A stretch of 64,000 nt of DNA from Pedobacter sp. PLR (lineage in GTDB: Bacteria; Bacteroidota; Bacteroidia; Sphingobacteriales; Sphingobacteriaceae), in the NCBI RefSeq assembly GCF_026239675.1, contig NZ_JAPIVQ010000004.1:515679-579678 (forward strand), in the 5' to 3' direction. Both the position numbers and the translations under genes were made by a program. The notes under the pieces are model-generated. The model was not told the DNA's origin and searched no databases. It saw only the letters and a program-made list of their open reading frames with translations. Positions 45,552 to 53,623 of the stretch are shown piece by piece (the first letter of the stretch is position 1; every line of letters begins with the position of its first letter).

Positions 45552-46061
45552 ATGAAGACGCCTATACTTACATCCAGTCTTTCTTTAGATCAGCTGACTT
45601 TAGCTGATGCGCCATTTTTGCTGGAATTGGTCAATACGCCAGGCTGGAAGCAATTTATTGGCGAAAGGAATGTACATGGTTTACAGGATGCCCTGGTTTA
45701 TACCCAAAAAATCATAGACAACCCGGATGTAACCTATTTTGTGGTGAAGCTGAATACCTCAAAAACCCGGGTAGGGATGTTGAGTCTGATCAAAAGAGAC
45801 TACTTACCGGACCATGATATCGGCTTTGCCTTTCTTCCTGCTTATAACGGAAAAGGCTATGCCTATGAAGCAGCATCAGCCTTGCTGAAAGATCCTGCAA
45901 TCCTGGCAGCACATTCCCGGATCCTGGCCACTAGTTTAACGGACAATGTGCGCTCCATCCGGCTTTTGGAGAAATTAGGGATGGTATTTGAAAAAGAAAT
46001 CACTAATGAAGGGGAGATGCTCCGGTTATATGGCTTAACACTGGATCAGCGCTTTAAATAA
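45552..46061 (+). CDS. GNAT acetyltransferase, RimJ/RimL type
   Basis: This 169-residue protein has the blocks TPILTSSLSLDQLTLADAPFLLELVNTPGW, VGMLSLIKRDYLPDHDIGFAF, YNGKGYAYEAASALL and TSLTDNVRSIRLLEKLGMVFE, the pattern of ribosomal protein/antibiotic N-acetyltransferases of the RimJ/RimL/SpeG branch. Its C-terminal end overlaps the 3' end of the neighbouring minus-strand acetyltransferase remnant by 16 bases. The esterase gene is six bases upstream. Confidence 0.88.
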   Translation: MKTPILTSSLSLDQLTLADAPFLLELVNTPGWKQFIGERNVHGLQDALVYTQKIIDNPDVTYFVVKLNTSKTRVGMLSLIKRDYLPDHDIGFAFLPAYNGKGYAYEAASALLKDPAILAAHSRILATSLTDNVRSIRLLEKLGMVFEKEITNEGEMLRLYGLTLDQRFK

Positions 46062-46345
46062 GCCATGCCTTTGGAAGCAGGCAATGTGTCTTTAAACCCA
46101 AATTTTTCATATAAAAAGCTGGCATCACCATCTGCAATTAAGCTGATGTAGCAGGAAACCGGCAATTCATCATTGATAAATTCCATGAGTTTTTCCATGA
46201 TAGATTTGCCTATTCCTTTACCCTGATATTCCGGCAACACACACATGTCTGTGATCTGACAATGACAACCGCCATCACCGGTAATTCTGCCCATTCCAAT
46301 GTGTTTACCACCTTGCTCCGGATCGGAAACCAAAACTTCACATAT
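46046..46345 (-). pseudogene. Acetyltransferase gene remnant, 5' end missing
   Basis: The visible frame carries the C-terminal two thirds of a small GNAT protein: IGMGRITGDGGCHCQITDMCVLPEYQGKGIG, then YISLIADGDASFLYEKFGF. The normal family start would be about 50 residues further upstream, but at about 46345 the sequence turns into the antisense of an ECF sigma gene. There is no ATG or usable start of its own in the fragment, only a TTG inside the neighbour. It therefore looks like a gene beheaded by a deletion or rearrangement. The exact junction is uncertain by about ten bases. Confidence 0.72.
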
Positions 46346-46893
46346 CGAGTTTATCGTTATAAAGGTAAAATCCACCAATTTGCTTATCGCTTTGTGAGGT
46401 GTTCCGAAACCGCAACCGAACTCACGCAACTGGTCTTCGTTCGCTTATGGAAATATAAGCATACCGTAGATGCGACTAAGGATTTCAATGCTTTTTTGTT
46501 AACCATCACCAGAAATCTGGTGTATAAGGAATTTCAGCGGAAAGCAAAAGCGAATGCTTATGAAAATGAACTCGCAAATCAGGAACATATTTATGATCCT
46601 GTGGCTAGTTTTATGGACTTACAAGATTACCGTAATCTGGCCGAAAAGGCAATGGAAAGTCTAGCCCCACAAAGTAAAAAAGTTTTTAAACTCAGCAGGG
46701 AGGAAGGAGCCAGTTATGAACGGATTTCTAATGAACTGAACATTTCAAAAATACCGTCCACAGTCACATGGCAAAATCATTGAGCCATATCCGACAATAT
46801 TTCAAAATTCATACCCCGGAAACCGTCTTGGTCTGGATGTTTTTTGCTCTGGTTCTTGTTTTCTGGAGCGCTTATTATTTCTGGTTTAACTAA
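46341..46893 (+). pseudogene. ECF sigma factor gene, 5' truncated and frameshifted
   Basis: From KGKIHQFAYRFVRCSETATELTQ onward the sequence is a Bacteroidota ECF sigma factor with region 2 (LVFVRLWKYK), the linker and region 4 (ESLAPQSKKVFKLSREEGASYERI). The N-terminal roughly 25 residues of region 2 are missing at the junction with the acetyltransferase remnant. Near 46751 a run of five A breaks the frame; one more A would restore SKNTVHSHMAKSLSHIRQYF and a C-terminal hydrophobic segment ending in TAA at 46891-46893. Two independent lesions argue for a dead gene. Confidence 0.78.
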
Positions 46894-46944
46894 TGGTTAA
46901 TTTGAATAATAGCCATAATTAGTCTTTACATTTTCCGGTTTTAG

Positions 46945-47030
46945 TTTTGTTACTGTTTTGCTTTTGTTTTGCTCAGGCAAAACAGGAGCAAAACAAAAGC
47001 AAAATAAGAGCAAAACAATAGCAAAACAGA
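46945..47030. repeat. Array of eight heptamers in inverted arms, 11-bp spacing within each arm
   Basis: TTTTGTT or TTTTGCT begins at 46945, 46956 and 46967. The reverse form RGCAAAA begins at 46976, 46987, 46998, 47009 and 47020. Within each arm the start-to-start distance is exactly 11 bp (7-bp repeat, 4-bp spacer). The arms can also pair into a perfect 18-bp stem (46956-46973 with 46987-47004). Confidence 0.85.
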
Positions 47031-47049
47031 TAGCGGTTTTTATACGGTT

Positions 47050-47098
47050 AAAACACCCCTGAAAACCGGAGAAATTCAGGGGTGTTTTCTGTTTTTTA
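47050..47098 (+). terminator. Hairpin with T-run after the sigma pseudogene
   Basis: A 13-bp stem (47050-47062 with 47076-47088) closes a 13-base loop. It is followed by CTG and six T. It would end a rightward transcript of the former sigma gene. Confidence 0.75.
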
Positions 47099-47130
47099 TG
47101 GTCAGTCATTTTCTTCATGGTTGGAAAATG

Positions 47131-47168
47131 GAAACACTCCCTTCTTTTAGAGAAGAAATGAGTGTTTC
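47131..47168. repeat. Inverted repeat in the scar region
   Basis: GAAACACTC (47131-47139) pairs with GAGTGTTTC (47160-47168), with an inner TTCTT/AAGAA pair. No T-run follows, so it is not called a terminator. Confidence 0.55.
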
Positions 47169-47260
47169 TGTAAACGGTTTTATATCTCCTGTTAGGAAAA
47201 ATGTAAAATATTTCATGGTCGACTAGACATTTGCCTTCCGGGCGGGATATATACTTGTAG

Positions 47261-47722
47261 ACAGGCAGAGATTTCTCTTGTTATATACGTATTGAATATG
47301 CAGGTTTTAACTTAAGCCCGGATAATGAAGTAAATGGTCTTACTTGCAGTGGTGTAGGTTATGGCACTACTTTAGATCATATCGAAGTGAATTATGGTAG
47401 AGATGATTCTTTTGAGTTTTTCGGTGGATCAGTTAATGCTTCTTATTTAATTTCAAAAGCTGCTGCTGATGATAACTTTGATTTTGACAATGGTTACAAT
47501 GGAGAGATCAATTTTGCAGTAGCAATTGCTGATAAAAACTCTACCCATAGCCAAAGCAGTGGAAGTTCAGATTCAAACGGTATCGAATCTGATAACAATT
47601 CACCAACTGAGCAAGGTGGTTCTTATACACTAACACCAAAAACACATCCCATACTTTCTAACTTTACCATTGTAGGTACTTCAACTAGTGATGCTATCAG
47701 GACCTCATGGCGATTTTTTTAA
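47261..47722 (+). pseudogene. Fragment of a Bacteroidota surface beta-helix-type protein
   Basis: The frame reads YIRIEYAGFNLSPDNEVNG, then GVGYGTTLDHIEVNYGRDDSFEFFGGSVN and NGIESDNN, blocks I know from the middle of large Bacteroidota surface proteins with parallel beta-helix-like repeats. An in-frame stop lies just upstream (47258-47260) with no start codon before the homology. The frame then ends at SWRFF after TIVGTSTSDA, where family members continue. Both ends are therefore missing. It is a dead internal piece; its original neighbours may have been the sigma pseudogene. Confidence 0.65.
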
Positions 47723-47852
47723 TAGGTTAATCCGGAAAAATCAGAGTTTATACTTTTAGATTATTTTTTAATAGCATAAGTTTTAAGATAAATTCCTTAG
47801 TATTGTTTTCCAATTTTCTTAAATTGCTTATCAATCAGGATTAACGTTATAC

Positions 47853-48422
47853 ATGTCGAATTTTAAGGTAGTCAGCGAAACGCAACTTCTCGGAATGATA
47901 AAGGAAGGGAATTACGCTGCTTTTGATGAAATGTATAGCCGACACTGGAGCGCGCTTTATGGAATGGCCTATAATATCCTGAGAGATCATGAGAGTAGTA
48001 AAGATATTGTTCAAGACATTTTTATCTGGTTTTGGGAACACCGCGAACAATGGGTTTTAACTTCCTGTAAAGGTTACCTGCTGACTGCCGTAAGGTTTAA
48101 AACCGCCAATTACATCCGTGCAAATAAGGCCAGAGCAGAATTTTATAAAGGTAATTTCGATCAGACGATTGCCGCTATGGATGAGTCTTTGTTGCTGGAA
48201 GCTAAAGAATTAGAATCATTTATTCACCAGGTTACTGCCGAACTCCCTGAGCGCTGCCGGGAAATTTTTTCTATGAGCCGCTTTCAACAGCTTTCTAATA
48301 AAGAGATCGCTGATCAGTTAAACATTTCTGAGAAAACAGTAGAAGGCCATATCACCACGGCACTCAGGAAACTGAGAGAAAAACTACGAAACGGCAGCTT
48401 TATTTTGTTTTTATTTCATTGA
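47853..48422 (+). CDS. ECF sigma factor of the SusC/SusD locus
   Basis: This 189-residue sigma-70 of the ECF class has region 2 (AFDEMYSRHWSALYGMAYNIL, IVQDIFIWFWEHRE) and region 4 (LPERCREIFSMSRFQQLSNKEIADQLNISEKTVEGHI), with no frame damage. It is followed after 85 bases by a FecR anti-sigma gene and then by an STN-bearing SusC. This is the classic trans-envelope circuit in which substrate on SusC releases the sigma factor through FecR. Confidence 0.94.
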   Translation: MSNFKVVSETQLLGMIKEGNYAAFDEMYSRHWSALYGMAYNILRDHESSKDIVQDIFIWFWEHREQWVLTSCKGYLLTAVRFKTANYIRANKARAEFYKGNFDQTIAAMDESLLLEAKELESFIHQVTAELPERCREIFSMSRFQQLSNKEIADQLNISEKTVEGHITTALRKLREKLRNGSFILFLFH

Positions 48423-48507
48423 TAATCAATAAATTGCAAATTTATTCAAAATCATACAAGGGATAAGTCCTCTTCAAGTGCTTTACATTTAATTAGCCTA
48501 AAATGTA

Positions 48508-49689
48508 ATGCAAAAAGAAGAAATCATTAGCATCGCCACTAAAGTCTCCGAAGGAACCGCAACGAGAGCAGAAATGGCAGCTTATATCTACCACCTGGAT
48601 CAGGTTATCACGGAACATCCGGACTGGGAAAACCTGGAAGCGGAAGAACGGGAGCAAATCGGATTTGAGATGAGATTCTATATCCGTGAAGAAATACAGG
48701 GTGTTAAACCAATTATTGTCCAGCCTTCCCGTTCTATCTGGCCACGTATTGCGGTGGCAGCTTCCATTCTTATGGTTTGTTTTGCAGGATTCTGGATTTA
48801 CCAGAAGCAGCAGGATAACTATGAAAACCGATTCCTGGCCAACGACCTTAATCCCGGTAAACATACTGCGATATTAACACTTGCCAATGGCAAGAAAATT
48901 AACCTGTCTGATCAGCTGAATGGCGAGCTGGCAAAAGAGGCAGGGATCAAAATTTCTAAAACAGCGGATGGCCAGTTGCTTTATGAGCTTCAGCCTGCAT
49001 CAACTACCGGAAAATTCAATACTCCGGTTTATCATACACTTACTACTACGAATGGAGAAACCTATCAGCTGCGTTTGCCAGATGGGACCTTCGTTGTGCT
49101 TAACGCCGCTTCAAGTCTGACCTTTGCAACTGCCCCGGATGAGCGCGGAGCACGCAGGGTTAGCCTGAGCGGTGAAGGGTACTTCGAAGTTTTTAAAGAT
49201 AAAAAGCACCCCTTTTATGTGAAATCGGGTACGCAGGAGCTAAAAGTACTGGGTACCCATTTTAACATCAACAGTTATAAAGATGATGGAAGCATAAAAA
49301 CAACGCTGGTAGAAGGATTAATTGGGCTGTCGGCCCTTGCCGGAAATACTCAGGAAAATACAACAGAGAAAGTCACGATAGTGAAACCCGATCAGGAAGC
49401 CATTTTTAATGGTAAAGATTTCAAACTGAAGGAAGTCGATCCCGAATTGGCCCTGGCCTGGAAAAATGGAATGTTTGTCTTTCCCGACGAACGTTTAGAA
49501 CTGATTATGAAACAAATTTCGCGATGGTACAATGTTAAAGTCGAATATGAGGATGAAGCTTTGAAAGACATTGCCATTGGCGGATCTATATCGCGTTTCA
49601 GCAAACTGTCTAAAGTGCTGAGCAAATTGGAATTAACCGGACTTGCGAAGTTTAAACTGGAAGCTGATAAAATAATTGTGCTTAAATAA
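48508..49689 (+). CDS. FecR-family anti-sigma factor
   Basis: A single-pass inner-membrane protein of 393 residues. The N-terminal cytoplasmic part (to about 75) binds sigma; a helix at about 78-96 follows (IAVAASILMVCFAGFWIYQ). The periplasmic FecR domain spans about 185-290, with LRLPDGTFVVLNAASSLTF and VLGTHFNINSY. A C-terminal DUF4974 domain at about 320-392 (DERLELIMKQISRWYNVKVEY) contacts the STN domain of SusC. Position between the sigma gene and susC fits the circuit. Confidence 0.94.
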   Translation: MQKEEIISIATKVSEGTATRAEMAAYIYHLDQVITEHPDWENLEAEEREQIGFEMRFYIREEIQGVKPIIVQPSRSIWPRIAVAASILMVCFAGFWIYQKQQDNYENRFLANDLNPGKHTAILTLANGKKINLSDQLNGELAKEAGIKISKTADGQLLYELQPASTTGKFNTPVYHTLTTTNGETYQLRLPDGTFVVLNAASSLTFATAPDERGARRVSLSGEGYFEVFKDKKHPFYVKSGTQELKVLGTHFNINSYKDDGSIKTTLVEGLIGLSALAGNTQENTTEKVTIVKPDQEAIFNGKDFKLKEVDPELALAWKNGMFVFPDERLELIMKQISRWYNVKVEYEDEALKDIAIGGSISRFSKLSKVLSKLELTGLAKFKLEADKIIVLK

Positions 49690-49805
49690 ACCGCTTGCTG
49701 CTCTAAATGGCTGCGAGTAATAAATAAACCTAAACCAACCAACTATGACAGTTCATCAAAAAGACTCCTAATCTTTCTGTAAAAGGCAGCATGCTGCTTT
49801 AACAG

Positions 49806-49889
49806 TGATCAATCAGTTTATAAAGAAATCTTGCAGAAATAAGAAAAGGACTCCGGGTAGTGACCGGAGCCCTGAATACTGATTAATCA
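49806..49889 (+). promoter_or_regulatory. Structured leader of susC
   Basis: TGATCAATCAG (49806-49816) pairs with CTGATTAATCA (49879-49889) with one mismatch, enclosing a GC-rich hairpin GGACTCCGG/CCGGAGCCC (49848-49856 with 49864-49872, one mismatch). The folded block ends 46 bases before the susC ATG, so it may control susC expression or mRNA processing. Confidence 0.45.
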
Positions 49890-49935
49890 AAAAATATTGC
49901 GTGTAACAAATTTCAAGAAATTAAACAGTTTCCAA

Positions 49936-52900
49936 ATGTATAAAATTTATACTAAGAATTATTATCGGCCTTTAAGCCGGTTATTAACCACAATATTTAT
50001 GACAGTAGGGGGTGTCCTCCGGCTGAATAAATCTTTTAAAAGACAGTTAATTATGGGGATGAATATTACCTCTGTTTTACTTATTGTAACCATGATGCAG
50101 GTGAGTGCTGCTGGTTTTGCGCAAAAAATCACTTTTGTGCAAAAAGATGCCTCACTGCAACAGCTCTTTAAAGTAATTAAAAAACAAGCTGGCTATGACG
50201 TGTTATGGCCTTCAAAATCAATTAAAACGGCTAAAACATTCGATGCCAGTTTTAATAATGCAGACCTGAAAGAGGTGCTGAATAAAACATTTGAGAATCA
50301 GTCATTTGAATATGTCATTGAGGACAAGGTCATTGTGATCAAGGAAAAAGATAAGTCTTTGCTGGACCGGATTATAGATCGGTTTAATCAGATTGACGTT
50401 ACAGGTAAAGTGATTGATGAGAACGGGCGACCTCTTGTAAAAGCTACGGTAAGGAGTAAAAAGGGGAATCGCATGACTTTCACGGATGCTTACGGGGATT
50501 TTAAACTGGCAAACGTCGACGAAAACGACCTGTTGATGATTTCCTTTCTGGGTTATGAACAAAAGGAAGTGCCTGCGGCAAAAAACATGGGAAGTATTCA
50601 GCTCCAGGAATCTGCCGGGAAATTAGATGAGGTGGTGATTTCCAACGGTTATCAGGATGTTAAAAAAGCCATGATGACTGGTTCTTTAGCCAGAGTTAAG
50701 GCAGAGGATCTGGTCATTAACGGAACCAATACGATTGAACAACTATTGCAGGGAAAACTTGCCGGAATGCAGGTGATCAATAATTCTGGAATGGTTGGAA
50801 CCAAGCAAACCGTCAGGGTTCGGGGAACATCTACCTTATTGGGTAATCAGGAGCCGGTTTGGGTAGTTGATGGTATTATTCAGGAAGACCCCCTGCCCTT
50901 TAAAGCTACGGAATTAAATAACTGGAATACTGGTGCTAGCACTTCTGACGGATTAAAGCAGTTTATCGGCTCCGCCATTTCCTGGTTAAACCCATATGAT
51001 ATTGAGGATGTAACCGTATTAAAAGATGCGGCATCTACGGCTATTTATGGGGTAAAAGCCGCCAATGGAGTGATCCTGATCAATACTAAAAGAGGGAAAC
51101 CCGGCAGCACACCGCAAATCAGTTACAATAACAGCTTTTCCTTTGAAAATAAACTGAGTTATGATCAACTGAACCTGATGAACTCGCAGCAAAGAATCGA
51201 CGTTTCCAGAGAAATCTATGAAAGAGGTTTGCTATCTAACAAAAATAGCTGGGATAATATAGGTTATCAAGGGTTGTTAAATCAGTATTTGACGAATAAA
51301 CTACCTTATGAAGATTTTAATGCCGGCGTTAAACAGCTGGAATTAAACAATACAGATTGGTTGGATCTTTTGTTTCAAACGCCTTTAAGTCAAAACCACA
51401 ATATCAGTATCGGCGGTGGTGGTCCTACAAACTCCTATTATGGTTCCTTTGGTTACAATAATAAAGTTGGACAGGCTAAAGGAAATAGTCAGGATAGTTA
51501 CAATGGGAATGTGAATTTTACCAGTATAGTGAACAGTAAGCTGACTGTTGGGGTACGTTTGTCTGGTGCTTACGCGACCACTAATGGCTTTTATGACCTG
51601 GATGCGACGCCCTATGCGTATGCCACGAAAACAAACAGGGCTATACCGGCCTTCAATCCGGATGGTTCTTTGGCCTATTATATGAAAGGGAATGGTGTTT
51701 TTAAGTATAATTATTTAAACGAGCAGGCGCATACCGGAAATTATAATTACAAGAGCAATTTAAATTCAGCAATAAATATCAAATACCAGTTGCCTTTAGG
51801 ATTCCGTTTTGAATCTACTTTGGGATTAGGATATACCAATACCCATGGGGAAGCTTATGCCGATCAGTTTACGAATTTAATAACCTATAAAAGAGGGTAT
51901 GAGTATGGTGATTTTGGGCCAGCTACAACTGAGTATAAGGCTTCAATATTGCCAAATGGAGGCGTTTTGGATCAGTTAGAGAGCAGAAACCTGAATTATA
52001 CCTTTAGAAACGGGTTAAGTTATCAGAAAACCATTGCTAAAAAACACTTTGTTTCTGGTATGGTTGGATTTGAAATGAGAAGCAACCAATATGCCGGGTC
52101 CAGTAATAAGGCATATGGATATTTGCCTGATCGCGGGAAAGTATTTTTGAATCCACCCGCTACTTACATAAATTCGACTTTTGGAACTTTAGCAGAGAAT
52201 CCAATTTATACCACAGAAACTTTAAATACACTCACAGACAGGAAGGCGAATTATGTAGCCTATTATCTGACAGGAGCCTATAGTTACGATTCCAAATATG
52301 TGTTTAACATGAGTATCAGAGGTGATGCTTCCAATCGTTTTGGGCAGGATACCCGTTCGCGTTTTAGTCCGGTTTGGGCAATTGGTGCCAAATGGAATGT
52401 GGCCAGAGAAAGTTGGTTTGAACGTACAGAATGGTTTAATGATTTTAGCATTCGTGCTACTTACGGTTACCAGGGGAATGTGGCCGAAAATTATGGACCT
52501 GATTTAGTGGCAAGAATGCCTTCCGCAAATGACGGGATCAATTCAATGACAGGCGAGCCAATTCTTAAAATCAGCACTTTACCTTATACTGATTTGCGCA
52601 TGGAAAAAACGCAGACTGTCAATCTGGGTTTTGACCTGAGCTTTTTCTCCAACCGGATTTCTGCCAGTGTGGATTACTACAATAAGAAAAGTAAAGACCT
52701 GATTGTTCTGAAAGATGTGCCTTATGAGTATGGGGTATTACAAATGCCGGTAAATAGTGGTGATTTGGAGAATTCAGGACTGGATGTGGCCATTAATTTT
52801 GTACCGGTTAGAAACAAAAATCTGACCTGGACTGTCTCCTTAAATTCGGGCTACAACCACAATAAAGTAACGAGTAAGTTGCTGCCAAATGGAACCTGGT

Positions 52901-53613
52901 TTAATGCCGTATCTGGAAGCTATAATGTAGCAGGCTATCCGGTTTCTTCTTTCTGGATTTTTGATTATACCGGACTTAATGCAGCAGGAAGACCAACTTT
53001 TAACCTACCAGTGAATGCAGAAAGTAGGGAAGATGCTACAGGCTATATGATTTATGGTGGAAAACTCAATGCAGATTTCACCGGTGGTTTTAGTACTAGT
53101 GTCAGGTATAAGCAATTTACAGTCTCCACTAATTTGTATGTGTCCTTAGGAGGAAAGAAAATATTACCAAATCTTTATACGCCTGATATTGCCAACAATA
53201 CACCTAATGAATTCACTAACCTAAGTGCTGAACTTGTGAACCGCTGGCGCAAACCTGGAGATGAATTGATTGCCGGCATGCTGCCTGGTATACCATCTAA
53301 CTATACCGGGCCGGGGGCTAGTGTATTTGTTCCCGGAGAAGTAACCCCTTATTCTCCTTATACCTTTTATAACTACACAGCAAGCAGGGTAGTTAATGCC
53401 TCATTTCTCCGCATGAATAACATCAATGTGAATTATTCTTTGCCTGATCATATCAGCAAGCGCTTTTTAAGTAAGAACACCACATTTGGTTATTCATTAA
53501 GTAACCCATTCACCATGGTGAGTAAAGATTATAAAGGAATAGATCCGGAAGTTGCTTCCGGGGGGCAGCCTTTACCGCGTACTCACGTTTTCTCTTTATC
53601 AGTCACTTTCTAA
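49936..53613 (+). CDS. SusC/RagA-type TonB-dependent outer membrane transporter with STN signalling domain
   Basis: The 1225-residue transporter starts at the ATG 49936 (a TTG at 49897 would add 13 residues). After the signal segment (ITSVLLIVTMMQVSAAGFAQ) comes an STN domain (about 62-140, DASLQQLFKVIKKQAGYDVLW) that talks to FecR. Next are a CarboxypepD_reg-like domain (about 153-225, VTGKVIDENGRPLVKATV), the plug (MTGSLARVKAEDLVING, NTIEQLLQGKLAGMQV, DVTVLKDAASTAIYG) and a long beta-barrel ending in aromatic Phe (HVFSLSVTF). It imports a ligand captured by SusD using TonB energy. Confidence 0.95.
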   Translation: MYKIYTKNYYRPLSRLLTTIFMTVGGVLRLNKSFKRQLIMGMNITSVLLIVTMMQVSAAGFAQKITFVQKDASLQQLFKVIKKQAGYDVLWPSKSIKTAKTFDASFNNADLKEVLNKTFENQSFEYVIEDKVIVIKEKDKSLLDRIIDRFNQIDVTGKVIDENGRPLVKATVRSKKGNRMTFTDAYGDFKLANVDENDLLMISFLGYEQKEVPAAKNMGSIQLQESAGKLDEVVISNGYQDVKKAMMTGSLARVKAEDLVINGTNTIEQLLQGKLAGMQVINNSGMVGTKQTVRVRGTSTLLGNQEPVWVVDGIIQEDPLPFKATELNNWNTGASTSDGLKQFIGSAISWLNPYDIEDVTVLKDAASTAIYGVKAANGVILINTKRGKPGSTPQISYNNSFSFENKLSYDQLNLMNSQQRIDVSREIYERGLLSNKNSWDNIGYQGLLNQYLTNKLPYEDFNAGVKQLELNNTDWLDLLFQTPLSQNHNISIGGGGPTNSYYGSFGYNNKVGQAKGNSQDSYNGNVNFTSIVNSKLTVGVRLSGAYATTNGFYDLDATPYAYATKTNRAIPAFNPDGSLAYYMKGNGVFKYNYLNEQAHTGNYNYKSNLNSAINIKYQLPLGFRFESTLGLGYTNTHGEAYADQFTNLITYKRGYEYGDFGPATTEYKASILPNGGVLDQLESRNLNYTFRNGLSYQKTIAKKHFVSGMVGFEMRSNQYAGSSNKAYGYLPDRGKVFLNPPATYINSTFGTLAENPIYTTETLNTLTDRKANYVAYYLTGAYSYDSKYVFNMSIRGDASNRFGQDTRSRFSPVWAIGAKWNVARESWFERTEWFNDFSIRATYGYQGNVAENYGPDLVARMPSANDGINSMTGEPILKISTLPYTDLRMEKTQTVNLGFDLSFFSNRISASVDYYNKKSKDLIVLKDVPYEYGVLQMPVNSGDLENSGLDVAINFVPVRNKNLTWTVSLNSGYNHNKVTSKLLPNGTWFNAVSGSYNVAGYPVSSFWIFDYTGLNAAGRPTFNLPVNAESREDATGYMIYGGKLNADFTGGFSTSVRYKQFTVSTNLYVSLGGKKILPNLYTPDIANNTPNEFTNLSAELVNRWRKPGDELIAGMLPGIPSNYTGPGASVFVPGEVTPYSPYTFYNYTASRVVNASFLRMNNINVNYSLPDHISKRFLSKNTTFGYSLSNPFTMVSKDYKGIDPEVASGGQPLPRTHVFSLSVTF

Positions 53614-53623
53614 ATTATTAAAC

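Larger units (their letters stand above)
46894..47260. other. 367-base gap with phased repeats and hairpins, no gene
   Basis: This stretch contains the heptamer array at 46945-47030, the hairpin at 47050-47098 and the inverted repeat at 47131-47168. CCGGTTTT near 46935 is matched by AAAACCGG near 47063, so the array lies inside a wider inverted repeat. The minus-strand frame across the array encodes only low-complexity sequence and is not counted as a gene. Confidence 0.6.

Noticed and set aside
46262..46783. Continuous 173-residue frame across the acetyltransferase/sigma junction
   Set aside because: Its first 27 residues are antisense to the acetyltransferase remnant and the end is out of frame after the poly-A run, so it is a chance join, not a working sigma factor.
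46945..47030. CRISPR-like repeat array
   Set aside because: Repeats are 7 bp with 4-bp gaps, far shorter than CRISPR units, and no cas gene is near.
46897..47118. Minus-strand 73-residue frame over the heptamer array
   Set aside because: It encodes low-complexity sequence from the repeats and covers a terminator stem; no start context or family.
46046..47722. Insertion sequence or phage remnant
   Set aside because: No transposase, integrase, terminal inverted repeats with target duplication, or phage gene could be seen.
49897..49935. TTG start for susC giving 13 more residues
   Set aside because: The extra residues fall in the leader just after the folded block; the ATG at 49936 gives a typical start.
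53552..53623. SusD starting inside susC
   Set aside because: The added residues precede a perfect lipoprotein signal at 53624; the overlap frame is a shadow of the susC end.
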